A stretch of DNA of 64,000 nucleotides from Vibrio sp. 05-20-BW147 (GCF_013369385.1 NZ_SZTO01000015.1:44363-108362); one strand, 5' to 3'; positions 8,195 through 17,589 are shown, counted from the first letter of the stretch. Translations and numbers: made by a program. The notes: generated from the letters alone by a model not told the origin.

Positions 8195-10042
8195 ATGAAT
8201 CTGATGAAAAACATCATCAAGTCCGCGTTACTGCTCGGTTTTTCTAGCTTGTTGGTCGCGTGCGGAAGTGACAGCAAAACAGAAGCAGACAGTAATACCG
8301 GAACGCCAAATGAAGTCGTGCTTGCGCCTCAGCCAGCGCCAGAGGGCAACTACCCAACTGCGCGCAATGGTGAGCCGTTGCTGGGTAATGCCAATTATCC
8401 CGCCATTTCTTATGGCGCATTTCGCACCACCGAGCGTACCGAAGCCAATGTGCCTTCGGTTGCTGAACTGAAAGAAGATCTTCGCTTAATGGAAGCGATG
8501 GGCATCAAAGTGCTGCGCACCTACAACACCCAAGGGTTCAGCGATACGGCGAATCTGTTGATCGCCATTGATGAACTGATGGCGGAAGATGAAAACTTTG
8601 AAATGTACGTGATGCTGGGCATTTGGATTGATGCGCTGAACTCATGGACAGGCAACACTATCGACCCGACACAAAACAACCCAGCAAACTATGCTGAAGT
8701 GGCGAAAGCGATTGAGATGGTCAATGCCTACCCTGAGATCATCAAAGTGCTGGCGGTGGGGAATGAGGCGATGGTGCATTGGGCGCCTTACCACGTGACG
8801 CCAACCATCATTCTTGAGCATGTCGACACGCTGCGCGAGAAACGCGATAACGGCGAGATCCCTGCGAACGTTTGGATCACCAGTTCTGACAACTTCGCTT
8901 CTTGGGCTGGGCAAGGTGACTACAACCATCCGGATCTTGCTAAGTTGGTGGAAGCGGTTGACTACATTTCACTCCACTCTTACCCGTTCCACGACACTCA
9001 CTATGCGAATGCGTTTTGGTTGGTGCCAGAAGAAGAGCAAAGCCTGACTACGATTGAAAAAGTCGATGCGGCGATGCTGCGTGCCAAGCAACATCTGCTT
9101 TCTCAGGTAAAACTGGTGCAAGACTACCTGGCGGGCCTTGGCGTGAACAAGCAGATCCACATCGGTGAAACCGGCTGGGCGTCAGAAACCAACGTTATGT
9201 ATGGCGATGAAGGCTCGAAAGCGGCGGACGAATACAAGCAAAAAGCGTTTTTCGATTTGATGCGTGCTTGGTCGCAAGAGTTTGGCGCGTCACTGTTCTT
9301 CTTCCAAGCCATTGATGAGCCATGGAAAGGCGCTGCGGATAATCCGGGGGATTCTGAGAAACACTTTGGCCTGATTGACATCAACGGCAATGCCAAATAC
9401 GTGATTTGGGATCTGGTTGACGCCGGCGCGTTCGACGGCATCACTCGCGCGGGCTTGAACATTGTGAAAAGCCACGGTGGTGTGGAACAAAACGTATTGG
9501 ACAGCGTGCTTGCGCCCAATGCCAAACCCGTGGTTGATCAACCGTCTGACGCCGATCAATTCATTGTGCTCGACAGCGCCTTGCTGACTGGCGGTGAAGC
9601 GATTGCATGGGAAGGCACGGCGTACCTCGCCGCAGAGGCCGGAGTGCTGACGCTTACCACGCCACCAACGGCGGGTACCGCAAAAGATTGGGGCTGGGGA
9701 GCTGGCGTTGTGTTGGCGGGTCAAGCCGGTGCGAACCTGACGGGCTTTGAAAATGGCAGCCTAGCGTTTGAGATCAAAGGCACCACAGGTTCTGTGCTCA
9801 ACATCGGTTTTCAAACGGGTTTATGGGGTAACAACGATCGCCCGCAAACCAATAACTTTGTGGTGTTTGGCCCAACAGGCCGTGCCATTAGTACCGAATG
9901 GACAGCTTACACCATCCCAATGAGCGAGCTGATCAAAGGCAACCCCGACTTTAGTGACGTTACTTCGCTGATCTACTTCAGCGGCACTGCCGACATTGAT
10001 GGCGGCGTTGTGGAAGTGCGCAATGTGGTCTTCAACAAATAA
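8195..10042 (+). CDS. GH17 beta-1,3-glucanase-like lipoprotein
   Basis: 615 residues. A short signal peptide ends in lipobox LVAC with C23 as lipid anchor; serine and glycine rather than aspartate follow the cysteine, so outer-membrane sorting is likely. A GH17-type TIM-barrel domain spans about residues 55-405: VGNEA gives acid/base E191 and IHIGETGWAS gives nucleophile E325, the GxxE-T-G-W signature of family 17. The last 160-180 residues form a separate beta-rich domain (from about 440) ending in a galactose-binding-like strand pattern, perhaps carbohydrate binding. The likely job is cell-surface cleavage or transglycosylation of laminarin-type beta-1,3-glucan. TAAGGA lies 8 bases before the ATG. 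It is followed 104 bases later by GH16, probably in one transcript. Confidence 0.82.
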   Translation: MNLMKNIIKSALLLGFSSLLVACGSDSKTEADSNTGTPNEVVLAPQPAPEGNYPTARNGEPLLGNANYPAISYGAFRTTERTEANVPSVAELKEDLRLMEAMGIKVLRTYNTQGFSDTANLLIAIDELMAEDENFEMYVMLGIWIDALNSWTGNTIDPTQNNPANYAEVAKAIEMVNAYPEIIKVLAVGNEAMVHWAPYHVTPTIILEHVDTLREKRDNGEIPANVWITSSDNFASWAGQGDYNHPDLAKLVEAVDYISLHSYPFHDTHYANAFWLVPEEEQSLTTIEKVDAAMLRAKQHLLSQVKLVQDYLAGLGVNKQIHIGETGWASETNVMYGDEGSKAADEYKQKAFFDLMRAWSQEFGASLFFFQAIDEPWKGAADNPGDSEKHFGLIDINGNAKYVIWDLVDAGAFDGITRAGLNIVKSHGGVEQNVLDSVLAPNAKPVVDQPSDADQFIVLDSALLTGGEAIAWEGTAYLAAEAGVLTLTTPPTAGTAKDWGWGAGVVLAGQAGANLTGFENGSLAFEIKGTTGSVLNIGFQTGLWGNNDRPQTNNFVVFGPTGRAISTEWTAYTIPMSELIKGNPDFSDVTSLIYFSGTADIDGGVVEVRNVVFNK

Positions 10043-10061
10043 TCGTTTATCCGCGACGAAG

Positions 10062-10082
10062 GGCTATGCCAGTGGCATAGCC
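10062..10082 (+). other. Intercistronic stem-loop between GH17 and GH16 genes
   Basis: Nine-base perfect stem GGCTATGCC/GGCATAGCC with loop AGT, 20 bases after the GH17 stop. Only a short T-rich stretch follows, so it may partly attenuate or protect the upstream message rather than end it. Confidence 0.6.
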
Positions 10083-10146
10083 TGTTTGCCGTTCAGCGGA
10101 TCCAACACCGACAATGCAGTCACGGGGCATCCCGTGCGGAGGAATT

Positions 10147-11748
10147 ATGACATCGAACAATCGTAATCGAATTAACCAGCTTGCTTTGGCCGTTTCTCTT
10201 GGCCTTTTGGCGGGCTGCAGCCAAACTGGCGACAGCGCATCCGCAACCGATTTTGTCCAAACCAAAAAGCCTGTGATGCTACAGGATCAACCTACGCCGC
10301 CAAGCGATCAGTGGCAATTGGTGTGGGCCGATGAGTTTGACGGCGACAAAATCAACAAGCGCAACTGGAGTTTAGAAGAGAACTGCTGGGGCGGCGGCAA
10401 CAACGAGCAGCAGTGTTATACCAAGCGCAGTCGCAATGCTTTTGTGCAAGATGGCTATTTGCATATCGTCGCGCACAAAGAGAGCTACAGCGGCCCAGAC
10501 AATCCAGAGGGTAAAGTCGGCGCTGGTGCCAACAAAACCTTGCCATTTACCTCCGCGCGTTTGCGCACCAAAGGCAAACGCGACCACAAATATGGCCGTT
10601 TTGAAATTCGCGCCAAACTGCCATCAGGGCAGGGAACGTGGCCAGCGATTTGGATGCTGCCGACCGACAACAAATACGGCACTTGGGCGGCCTCTGGTGA
10701 AATCGATATCATGGAAGCGGTTAACCTGAAAGCGCAATCCGATGCGCCAGGAGCACAAGCGGGTGATGGTGAAAATCGCATTTACGGCAGCCTGCATTAT
10801 GGCAAAGCATGGCCAGATAATGTCTACAGTGGGCAAGGCGCGTCACTGCCGAACAACATCAACCCTGCTGATGACTTCCACACCTACGCGATTGAGTGGG
10901 AAGAAGGGGAAATTCGTTGGTACGTCGACAACATTCACTACGCGACACAAACGCAAGATGAGTGGTACAGCCAATACAAAGTCGATGGTGCTCTGGTCAA
11001 CGCCAAAGGCGCAGCGCCGTTTGATGAACGTTTCCATTTGCTGCTCAACCTTGCCGTGGGCGGCTCTTGGTCGGCCAATGCCAACCAAAAAGGGATAGAT
11101 AAATCGGACTTTCCGAAAACCATGCTGGTGGATTATGTGAAAGTATATCGCTGCTCGGCAGATCGCTGGAAAGGCAAAGGCTGTGCGACCATCGGTGAGC
11201 AAGCGGTGAAGGTCAAAGGGCATCAAGCTCCGACGATTTTGGCGCAAGATGACCGCTACGCTGATGGGCCAAACCTAGATATTTTCTCCGAAAGCCTCAA
11301 CAGCAACTTGGCGTACGGCAGTTACGATCCAATGGACATTGTTTCGCACCAAGAAGTGGCCGATGGTGATCACGGCCAAGTGCTGAAAATCACCAAGCAA
11401 AATGGCGCGGGTAACCTTTATTTCCGCTCACCCACCACCGACGTGAGCCATTGGTTAGAGAGTGGTGAATTGATCTTTGATATCAAAGTGGAGTCGATGA
11501 CCGACGGCAGTGAGTTGATGGTGAAGATCGACAGTGGCTGGCCAAAAACCAGTGACATGACGGTGGCACTACCACCGATTGGTCAGTGGGGTGAAGTGCG
11601 CATCAAACTGGCGGATCTCTTAGCGCAGTCCAACCGCTTTGTTGCAGGTAATCAAGCCGATCCTAAAATGATCAACAACTTACTGGTGTTTGAACCGACT
11701 GCCGCGATGACGTTCAGTTTGGATAATATTCGTTTCGAAAAGCGCTAA
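10147..11748 (+). CDS. GH16 laminarinase-like lipoprotein
   Basis: 533 residues from the ATG at 10147, chosen because GGAGGAATT directly precedes it; an ATG at 10114 would add 11 residues before the signal peptide. The signal sequence ends in lipobox LLAGC (C24). The GH16 domain (about 45-330) begins WQLVWADEFDGD and carries catalytic GEIDIMEAV: nucleophile E185, D187 and acid/base E190. The extra residue between the acidic positions is the beta-bulge form usual in laminarinases. A C-terminal domain (about 365-533) resembles the galactose-binding-like modules fused to marine glucanases. The role is endo-cleavage of beta-1,3-glucan at the cell surface, feeding the porin and ABC importer. It lies downstream of GH17 and ahead of a terminator. 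Confidence 0.88.
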   Translation: MTSNNRNRINQLALAVSLGLLAGCSQTGDSASATDFVQTKKPVMLQDQPTPPSDQWQLVWADEFDGDKINKRNWSLEENCWGGGNNEQQCYTKRSRNAFVQDGYLHIVAHKESYSGPDNPEGKVGAGANKTLPFTSARLRTKGKRDHKYGRFEIRAKLPSGQGTWPAIWMLPTDNKYGTWAASGEIDIMEAVNLKAQSDAPGAQAGDGENRIYGSLHYGKAWPDNVYSGQGASLPNNINPADDFHTYAIEWEEGEIRWYVDNIHYATQTQDEWYSQYKVDGALVNAKGAAPFDERFHLLLNLAVGGSWSANANQKGIDKSDFPKTMLVDYVKVYRCSADRWKGKGCATIGEQAVKVKGHQAPTILAQDDRYADGPNLDIFSESLNSNLAYGSYDPMDIVSHQEVADGDHGQVLKITKQNGAGNLYFRSPTTDVSHWLESGELIFDIKVESMTDGSELMVKIDSGWPKTSDMTVALPPIGQWGEVRIKLADLLAQSNRFVAGNQADPKMINNLLVFEPTAAMTFSLDNIRFEKR

Positions 11749-11766
11749 CTGACACAGAATGGCCCA

Positions 11767-11802
11767 AGCTCGTGGTGAAAATCACGGGCTTTTTGTTTTT
11801 TA
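11767..11802 (+). terminator. Terminator after GH16 gene
   Basis: Stem AGCTCGTG/CACGGGCT (one G-T pair) with an eight-base loop, followed by TTTTTGTTTTTT. It ends the GH17-GH16 transcript. Confidence 0.8.
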
Positions 11803-11855
11803 GGGCATTTTTAAGGCACTTTTCGTTTTTTAAGGCACAAAACGGCTTGAAAGTG

Positions 11856-11887
11856 TTTCTTTCTTTCTTTCTTTCTTTCTTTCTTTC
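11856..11887 (+). repeat. Tetranucleotide microsatellite, (TTTC)x8
   Basis: Eight perfect TTTC units in tandem in the 398-base gap between GH16 and the porin, 39 bases before the nearer porin operator. The rest of the gap holds the GH16 terminator, two operators and AT-rich promoter sequence. Slippage could change the spacing of upstream elements. Confidence 0.95.
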
Positions 11888-11925
11888 ATTGATAAGCGAA
11901 ATATCAATTTGTGATGAATGCCCGA

Positions 11926-11937
11926 GAAAGCGCTTTC
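11926..11937. promoter_or_regulatory. Operator (site 4), distal porin site
   Basis: Perfect GAAAGCGCTTTC core, with TTT continuing on the right arm, 221 bases before the porin start. Paired with the site at 12102, centre-to-centre distance is about 176 bases, near 17 helical turns, which would allow repressor looping. Confidence 0.7.
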
Positions 11938-12101
11938 TTTGATGAGGCTGATCACGGTTTTATCTTAGACGATCCTTTTATACTTCTCTTGCACTGAACA
12001 AGGCGGTTGAGGCTCTTAATTTATTAGCTTCATTGCATAGTTGAACGTGAATTCTTGGTTTGCGTTCGTCATCGATGTTCAGTTTTTTTATAAATAATAA
12101 A

Positions 12102-12113
12102 GAAAGCGCTTTC
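12102..12113. promoter_or_regulatory. Operator (site 5), proximal porin site
   Basis: Perfect GAAAGCGCTTTC core with AAA and TTTT flanks, 45 bases upstream of the porin ATG. An AT-rich stretch with TATAAATAAT lies immediately before it and is a possible -10 region, so the site would sit at or just after the transcription start. Confidence 0.75.
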
Positions 12114-12146
12114 TTTTAAGGGCTAATGATGGAACATGGAGTTAAT

Positions 12147-13430
12147 ATGAAACTTTCTAAGCTTACCCTCGCTTGTCTAGTTGCGACTGCGGGCCTATCC
12201 GCTGCACCTGTTGTTCATGCTGAAAAATCAGATGGTTTTGAGTTCCACGGTTACTTCCGTGCGGGCGCACTGTACAGCAAGAATGACGATTTCAAACGTT
12301 CAAAATTCCCAGCATCTAAAGAGCGTCTAGGCCGCTTGGGTATTGAATCGGACAACCATTTTGAGCTTGCGCTACAGAAAAACTTTGAAAACGATGATGG
12401 CCAAAAAATTCGCATCAAAACGCGTGTAGGTGCCGATAACGCACAGTCAGCTGGCAACAACCAGCTTGGCACCAACGCAGATGCGGCGAACAGCAGCATC
12501 GGTATGGTAGAAACCTTCGTTGAGTTTGATGGCGTGACTGAAACTGGCACGCTTTGGGGCGGTACGCGCTTCTACGGCAAAGACAACTACATCTTCATGA
12601 CCGACTTCTTCTACACCGACATGTCGGGTACCGGTGTGGGTATCGAAGGCGTTCAACTGGGTGATTACAAGTGGGATTTCGCGTATGTCGCCAGTGATAA
12701 CGCAGAAGATTCATTCTGGGCAACCGATTCGAACAACCCAATGCACGCGGTGCACGTAGGCGTTGATTTTGATGGTGTAGAACTGCACGCTATGGGTAAA
12801 TACCTACCAGACAACTTTGTCGATGGTACAGAATACGCCAGCAATGGTGTCGAGATGACCGCGATTGTTCATTCAGACAAAGTGTTTGGTCTATCAGACA
12901 AAGGCTTTACCAAGTACATCGCTCAGGCAGGTAAAGGCCTTGGCTCTGGTCAGCTACTTGGCGGCACGCTCACCACTTACAACGCATGGAAACCAGGCAA
13001 TGGCGCGTTGGAAGGCCCTTCTAAAATGAAGAAAGTGGAAAGCGGTGATGTCTCTGCGCGTGCATTGGTATGGGGTGGCTACTTCTTTGAAAATGGCGTG
13101 AGCATCTTCCACTCTATCCAAGGTCAATACAACGATCTCGACAACGGCGGCAAAGACAGCTGGGCATCGGCGATGATTCGTCCATCATTCCCAGTGGCGC
13201 AAAACTTCTTCATCGCGACAGAAGCGGGCTTCCAGTACAACAAATGGGAAGACGCAAACGGCGTGGGTGACGATGCCACTAACTACAAACTGACGGTTGC
13301 ACCAACCATTATCGTTCCTACGGGTTTTGGCCCAGCACCTGAAATCCGTTTCCTTGCCACATACCTAGACGGATCAATGCGTGACAAAGCAGACATCCTT
13401 GTGGGTATCCAAGCGGACATGTGGTGGTAA
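12147..13430 (+). CDS. Outer-membrane carbohydrate porin (LamB-like)
   Basis: 427 residues from the ATG at 12147, where TGGAG gives a ribosome site and a clean 25-residue signal peptide (positive n-region, hydrophobic core, cleavage after VHA) follows. A start at 12126 would put seven extra residues ahead of the signal. The mature part begins with FEFHGYFRAGALYS, the first strand of LamB-type porins, alternates hydrophobic and polar residues throughout, and ends in WW, an outer-membrane barrel terminus. It probably lets beta-glucan oligosaccharides through the outer membrane. Two repressor operators precede it, and it has its own terminator. Maltoporin-like fold is likely; substrate is inferred from context. 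Confidence 0.82.
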   Translation: MKLSKLTLACLVATAGLSAAPVVHAEKSDGFEFHGYFRAGALYSKNDDFKRSKFPASKERLGRLGIESDNHFELALQKNFENDDGQKIRIKTRVGADNAQSAGNNQLGTNADAANSSIGMVETFVEFDGVTETGTLWGGTRFYGKDNYIFMTDFFYTDMSGTGVGIEGVQLGDYKWDFAYVASDNAEDSFWATDSNNPMHAVHVGVDFDGVELHAMGKYLPDNFVDGTEYASNGVEMTAIVHSDKVFGLSDKGFTKYIAQAGKGLGSGQLLGGTLTTYNAWKPGNGALEGPSKMKKVESGDVSARALVWGGYFFENGVSIFHSIQGQYNDLDNGGKDSWASAMIRPSFPVAQNFFIATEAGFQYNKWEDANGVGDDATNYKLTVAPTIIVPTGFGPAPEIRFLATYLDGSMRDKADILVGIQADMWW

Positions 13431-13574
13431 GCCACCTGTAGGGTAATGGGAGAGATTACCCAGTAGGGAGTGGCACTTTAGGGGACCGCCACTCCCAGTT
13501 TGGCAACAGGCAAGTCGAGCAATACGGGGGAACTTGTTTTTGTTGCATGAATGCATGCCACTGCCATTCATTAC

Positions 13575-13598
13575 GCCGCTGACAACAGCGGCTTTTTT
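13575..13598 (+). terminator. Terminator after the porin gene
   Basis: Stem GCCGCT/AGCGGC with loop GACAAC followed by six T. It overlaps the end of the convergent AraC gene by its T-run. Confidence 0.85.
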
Positions 13599-14467
13599 CA
13601 TTTCGGCTGCCGAGCGTATTGGCGAGGGCTTAGGCCAAACTTCTGCTTAAAGCACTTGGAAAAATAGTTGCTATCACTAAATCCACACTGCTCTGCTACG
13701 TGTTGAATCGACATACCAGCTTCGTTATTCAAGAGATCGCGCCCGTAATTGAGCTGCATTTCACGCAAATACAAGTTGGGAGAGGTGTTGAGAAACTGCT
13801 TAAACAGCCGCTCCAATTGGCGTTGGCTGACAAACGCTGCTTGAGCGACATCCCCACTGTGGATCTCGCCGTCGGCGAAATGCTGCTCAATAAAAATCAG
13901 TGCGCGGCTGAGCGCCAGCGTGGTGTTGGGCAGATCGTGCGTTTGCTGCTGATACATGCGCGCAAGGGTGATGACCAATTGCTGCATCAAACTGGTGAGC
14001 ATGGTTTCAAAGCCGCTTTCCCCTTGTTGATATTCGTGGCGAATCGCCTTAATCAACTGTGTGATTAACGGCTGTTGCTCGTCGTTGAGGGTGAGCTTGG
14101 CGCGGTATTCGCCGGTTTGGCGGGCAATCGGCTCAACCTTAAACATCGCCTGATAACCGGAGAGTTTTCTCAATGAGGGCGTTTCGAAAAATGGCGTACC
14201 CGCTTCAAACATCAAATTGATGATTTCCAGCCGATCGACATCCTGAAAGGCGTGTTCAATATCGCCGTTGATCACAAACACATCCCCAGCAGTGAGTGGA
14301 TAGACATGAGAAGCAACAAGGTGGTTGCCTTTGCCACTCACCACCAAAAACAGCTCAGAAAAATCGTGTTTATGCAGGCCAAAATCGCTGTGATGGTGGC
14401 CATCAACGTAAGCAAATTTGAAGTGGGGATAGCGAAGATGATGTTGCAACTGATAGGTGATGCTCAT
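13598..14467 (-). CDS. AraC-family transcriptional regulator
   Basis: 289 residues. The N-terminal half is a cupin-like effector domain (HxHxFSELFLVVSGKGN pattern, residues about 25-90). The C-terminal 100 residues hold the two AraC helix-turn-helices: the first around SGDVAQAAFVSQRQLERLFKQF and the second around SIQHVAEQCGFSDSNYFSKCFKQKFG, ending in the usual SPRQYAR. It diverges from the GH3 gene with 134 bases between, so it may activate GH3 in response to a sugar. That gap carries two ATTGGT direct repeats (about 14488-14505) that could be AraC half-sites, but no GAAAGCGCTTTC operator. Convergent with the porin. Confidence 0.85.
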   Translation of the reverse strand: MSITYQLQHHLRYPHFKFAYVDGHHHSDFGLHKHDFSELFLVVSGKGNHLVASHVYPLTAGDVFVINGDIEHAFQDVDRLEIINLMFEAGTPFFETPSLRKLSGYQAMFKVEPIARQTGEYRAKLTLNDEQQPLITQLIKAIRHEYQQGESGFETMLTSLMQQLVITLARMYQQQTHDLPNTTLALSRALIFIEQHFADGEIHSGDVAQAAFVSQRQLERLFKQFLNTSPNLYLREMQLNYGRDLLNNEAGMSIQHVAEQCGFSDSNYFSKCFKQKFGLSPRQYARQPK

Positions 14468-14601
14468 GTCGCTATTTTCCTTTTATTGGTCGGTATATTG
14501 GTAGAATTGCGCACTTGGCAAGCTTACACTGAAGCTCAATCAATGAGAATGCCGCAGGCAAAAATAAGGCCAAGATAAGGCAAGAAGAGGGCGATAAAGC
14601 G

Positions 14602-17418
14602 ATGAGAAATCCAGCGATAGAAAAAGCGCAGCAAGCACTGGTGTCAGTGAGCCGACAAGCCGCGGCAGAAGGCATCGTGCTGCTGAAAAATGATGACCAA
14701 GCCCTGCCGATTGAACCATCGCAGGTGCTCTCTTTGTTTGGCCGTTGCCAGATGGATACCTATCGCAGTGGCACGGGCTCTGGTGGTGCGGTGAACGTGC
14801 CTTATGCGGTGAATGCATTGCAAGGTTTACAAGCCAACCCCACGATTCAACTCAATACTTCGTTAGTCGCCCTGTATCAAGATTGGCTAGCCCACCATCC
14901 GTTTGATGATGGCGGCGGTGGCTGGGCGGCAGAGCCATGGTTTCAATATGAAATGCCACTGACCGACGAGGTGGTGGCGCAGGCAGCATCGCAGTCAGAC
15001 AAAGCGATCGTGTTTATTGGCCGCACTGCCGGTGAAGATAAAGATTACGCCGATGAAGCCGGCAGCTACCGCTTAACCGAGCTGGAAACGGACATGCTAA
15101 CTAAGGTGTGCCGTCACTTTACGTCGGTGATCGTGGTGATGAACGTGACCAATATTATCGATATGTCGTGGTTAACTGACCTTGAAAACCATCAAGCGAT
15201 CAAAGCGGTGCTCTACAGCTGGGCAGCGGGGATGGAAGGGGGCCACGCGCTGGCCGATGTGCTCTCTGGCGCTGTTTCACCCAGTGGTCGTTTGACCGAT
15301 ACCATCGCCTATCGTTTGCAAGATTACTCTTCATCTGCCCATTTTGGCCGCAAAGACTTCAATCTCTATGTTGAAGATATTTACGTCGGCTATCGCTACT
15401 TTGAAACCTTTGCCCCAGAGGCGGTGCAGTTTGAGTTTGGTGCGGGCTTATCTTATACCCAATTTGAACGCCGTTTGGTGCAGTGCTCTAGTGACGTGGC
15501 CGATGCTGGCGGCGATCTCACCACTGCCAACGCGCTGACGTTTGATATTGAGGTTCGTAATGTCGGCCAACAATTTAGCAGCAAAGAAGTGGTGCAACTC
15601 TATGTGGAAGCGCCGCAAGGAAAACTCGGCAAACCCGCACGTGTGCTGTGTGGTTTTGATAAAAGCGATGAAATTGCACCGAATGGCCGAGAAAGAGTGC
15701 AAATTACTGTGCCGTTATGGGCTTTGGCTTCCTATGACGACAGCGGCGTGACAGGGCACAAAAACAGTTATGTGTTGGAAGCGGGTGAATACCGTTTCTA
15801 CCTTGGGGGGAGCGTACGCCAAGCCGAGCTGCTTGATGCCGTTTGGCAACTCGACCAACTGCGGGTGCTAGAAACCCTTGCAGAAGCCTGTGCCCCAACG
15901 CGTGAGTTTGAACGCCTAGTGCCCGCCGAGCGCCAAGCCAATGGCGTCTATCAAACTGGCTATCAGCCCGTGCCATTGCGTACGGTGGATTTGGCGCAGC
16001 GAATTGAAGCCAACTTGCCGCCAACCTATGCTTTTACGGGCGATCAAGGGATTAAGTTGGCCGATGTTGCCCAAGACCAAGCCGATTTAGAAGCCTTCAT
16101 TGCCCAACTGACGCCAGCGCAATTGGCGACTCTTGTCCGTGGAGAAGGCATGTGCAGCCCGAAAGTGACACCGGGTACGGCGGCGGCGTTTGGCGGGGTG
16201 TGTGACTCGCTGTTTGAGCTGGGCATTCCGGTGGCCGCGGCGGCCGATGGTCCGTCTGGGATTCGTATGGACAGTGGCCATCAAGCGACCCAAGTGCCGA
16301 TTGGAACGCTGCTTGCCTGCACGTGGAACTCGTCGCTCAATCAGCAGTTGTATTATCTGGTTGGCCAAGAATTGCAAGCGTACCAAATCGATACGTTACT
16401 TGGCCCAGGCATCAATATTCATCGCCACCCACTCAATGGCCGTAATTTCGAATATTTCTCCGAAGACCCGTTATTAACGGGTTGGATTGCGGCGGCGCAA
16501 ACCACAGGTTTAAAACAAGCGGGCGTTTCTGGCACCATCAAACACTTTGCGGCCAACGATCAAGAAATCGCACGCGTGGATGTGGACAGCGTGATGTCGC
16601 AGCGCGCGCTGCGTGAAATCCACATCAAGCCGTTTGAAATGGCGGTGAAGTATGGTCAGGCGTCCACCATCATGACTTCCTACAATCCGGTCAACGGCCA
16701 TTGGGCAGCGTCCAATTATGATCTCAACACCACCATTTTGCGTGGTGAATGGGGCTACACCGGCATTGTGATGACCGACTGGTGGGCAAAAATGAATCAC
16801 CCCGTTGACGGGGGCGAAGAGAGTAAGCGCTTCACTGGCTACATGCTACGAGCGCAAAATGATCTCTACATGGTGGTGGAAAACGACGCCGCCGAGCGCA
16901 ACCCGATGGACGACGACACATTGCAAGCGTTAGCGCAAGGTGAGTTGACGTTAGGCGAGTTGCAACGCAGCGCGATGAACATCTGCCGCTTTATTTTGCA
17001 AGCGCCTGTGATGCAAAGACCGCTGCAGGCGTATCAAGCGGTGAAACCTTTTGCGCCACTTTCGGCACAGGCGCGTCACGCCGTGCCTGAATCGGCCCCC
17101 ATCTGTTTTGCGGATCAAACCATCGAACTCAACAGCCAAAGCGCCAGCCAGTGTTTGTTGCAGGTAGAACACAGCGGCACCTACCTTTGTTTTGCTCAGA
17201 TGGCCTACGATCGAGAAGCGTTGGCGCAATCGTCTTGCAGTTTGAGTATCAATGGTGAGTTTGCTATGTCACTGCCGACCAATGGTACCAACGGGCAGAG
17301 TGTCAAAGTGGAAGGTCGAGCGATCTCTCTGTCATCGGGTGTGTACTGGCTAGAGAGCCAATTTGTGAAAAAAGGCGCAGTGTTGCAAACCTTACGCTTT
17401 GAGCGACAAGCGCAATAA
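14602..17418 (+). CDS. GH3 glycosidase with permuted domain order
   Basis: 938 residues without a signal peptide, so cytoplasmic. The domain order is unusual. A GH3 C-terminal-type sandwich comes first (about 10-240, starting AAAEGIVLLKNDDQALPI), then a fibronectin III-like GH3 domain (about 290-410), and only then the TIM barrel (about 480-780). The barrel carries KHFAAND around residue 650 and VMTDWW with candidate nucleophile D726. The last 90 residues look like a small beta-sandwich. Swapped GH3 enzymes are known, for example the Ruminococcus albus beta-glucosidase. The likely role is releasing glucose from imported beta-glucosides. The promoter region is shared with the AraC gene. Confidence 0.82.
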   Translation: MRNPAIEKAQQALVSVSRQAAAEGIVLLKNDDQALPIEPSQVLSLFGRCQMDTYRSGTGSGGAVNVPYAVNALQGLQANPTIQLNTSLVALYQDWLAHHPFDDGGGGWAAEPWFQYEMPLTDEVVAQAASQSDKAIVFIGRTAGEDKDYADEAGSYRLTELETDMLTKVCRHFTSVIVVMNVTNIIDMSWLTDLENHQAIKAVLYSWAAGMEGGHALADVLSGAVSPSGRLTDTIAYRLQDYSSSAHFGRKDFNLYVEDIYVGYRYFETFAPEAVQFEFGAGLSYTQFERRLVQCSSDVADAGGDLTTANALTFDIEVRNVGQQFSSKEVVQLYVEAPQGKLGKPARVLCGFDKSDEIAPNGRERVQITVPLWALASYDDSGVTGHKNSYVLEAGEYRFYLGGSVRQAELLDAVWQLDQLRVLETLAEACAPTREFERLVPAERQANGVYQTGYQPVPLRTVDLAQRIEANLPPTYAFTGDQGIKLADVAQDQADLEAFIAQLTPAQLATLVRGEGMCSPKVTPGTAAAFGGVCDSLFELGIPVAAAADGPSGIRMDSGHQATQVPIGTLLACTWNSSLNQQLYYLVGQELQAYQIDTLLGPGINIHRHPLNGRNFEYFSEDPLLTGWIAAAQTTGLKQAGVSGTIKHFAANDQEIARVDVDSVMSQRALREIHIKPFEMAVKYGQASTIMTSYNPVNGHWAASNYDLNTTILRGEWGYTGIVMTDWWAKMNHPVDGGEESKRFTGYMLRAQNDLYMVVENDAAERNPMDDDTLQALAQGELTLGELQRSAMNICRFILQAPVMQRPLQAYQAVKPFAPLSAQARHAVPESAPICFADQTIELNSQSASQCLLQVEHSGTYLCFAQMAYDREALAQSSCSLSINGEFAMSLPTNGTNGQSVKVEGRAISLSSGVYWLESQFVKKGAVLQTLRFERQAQ

Positions 17419-17514
17419 GCGCCGCCAGTTTGCACCACATTTAGCCATGAATTTTGTGTGTCTTTTTGCGCAGTTCCTATACAATAAGGCACACATTTCA
17501 AATCATCATTTTTG

Positions 17515-17548
17515 ACTGCTCTGCAACCCTTTTGTGGAGCAGTTTTTC
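17515..17548 (+). terminator. Terminator between GH3 and MATE genes
   Basis: Stem ACTGCTC/GAGCAGT with a 15-base loop followed by TTTTCGTTTTT. It lies 97 bases after the GH3 stop and 42 bases before the MATE start. A possible -10 (TACAAT, 17479-17484) precedes it, so attenuation of MATE expression is an alternative. Confidence 0.6.
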
Positions 17549-17589
17549 GTTTTTCCGACGATCGATTTTTCATATTTAAGGTCAACAAA

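Noticed and set aside
11856..11887. Possible CRISPR or VNTR array
   Set aside because: It is a pure tetranucleotide run without spacers, so a simple microsatellite. I saw no CRISPR arrays anywhere in the window.
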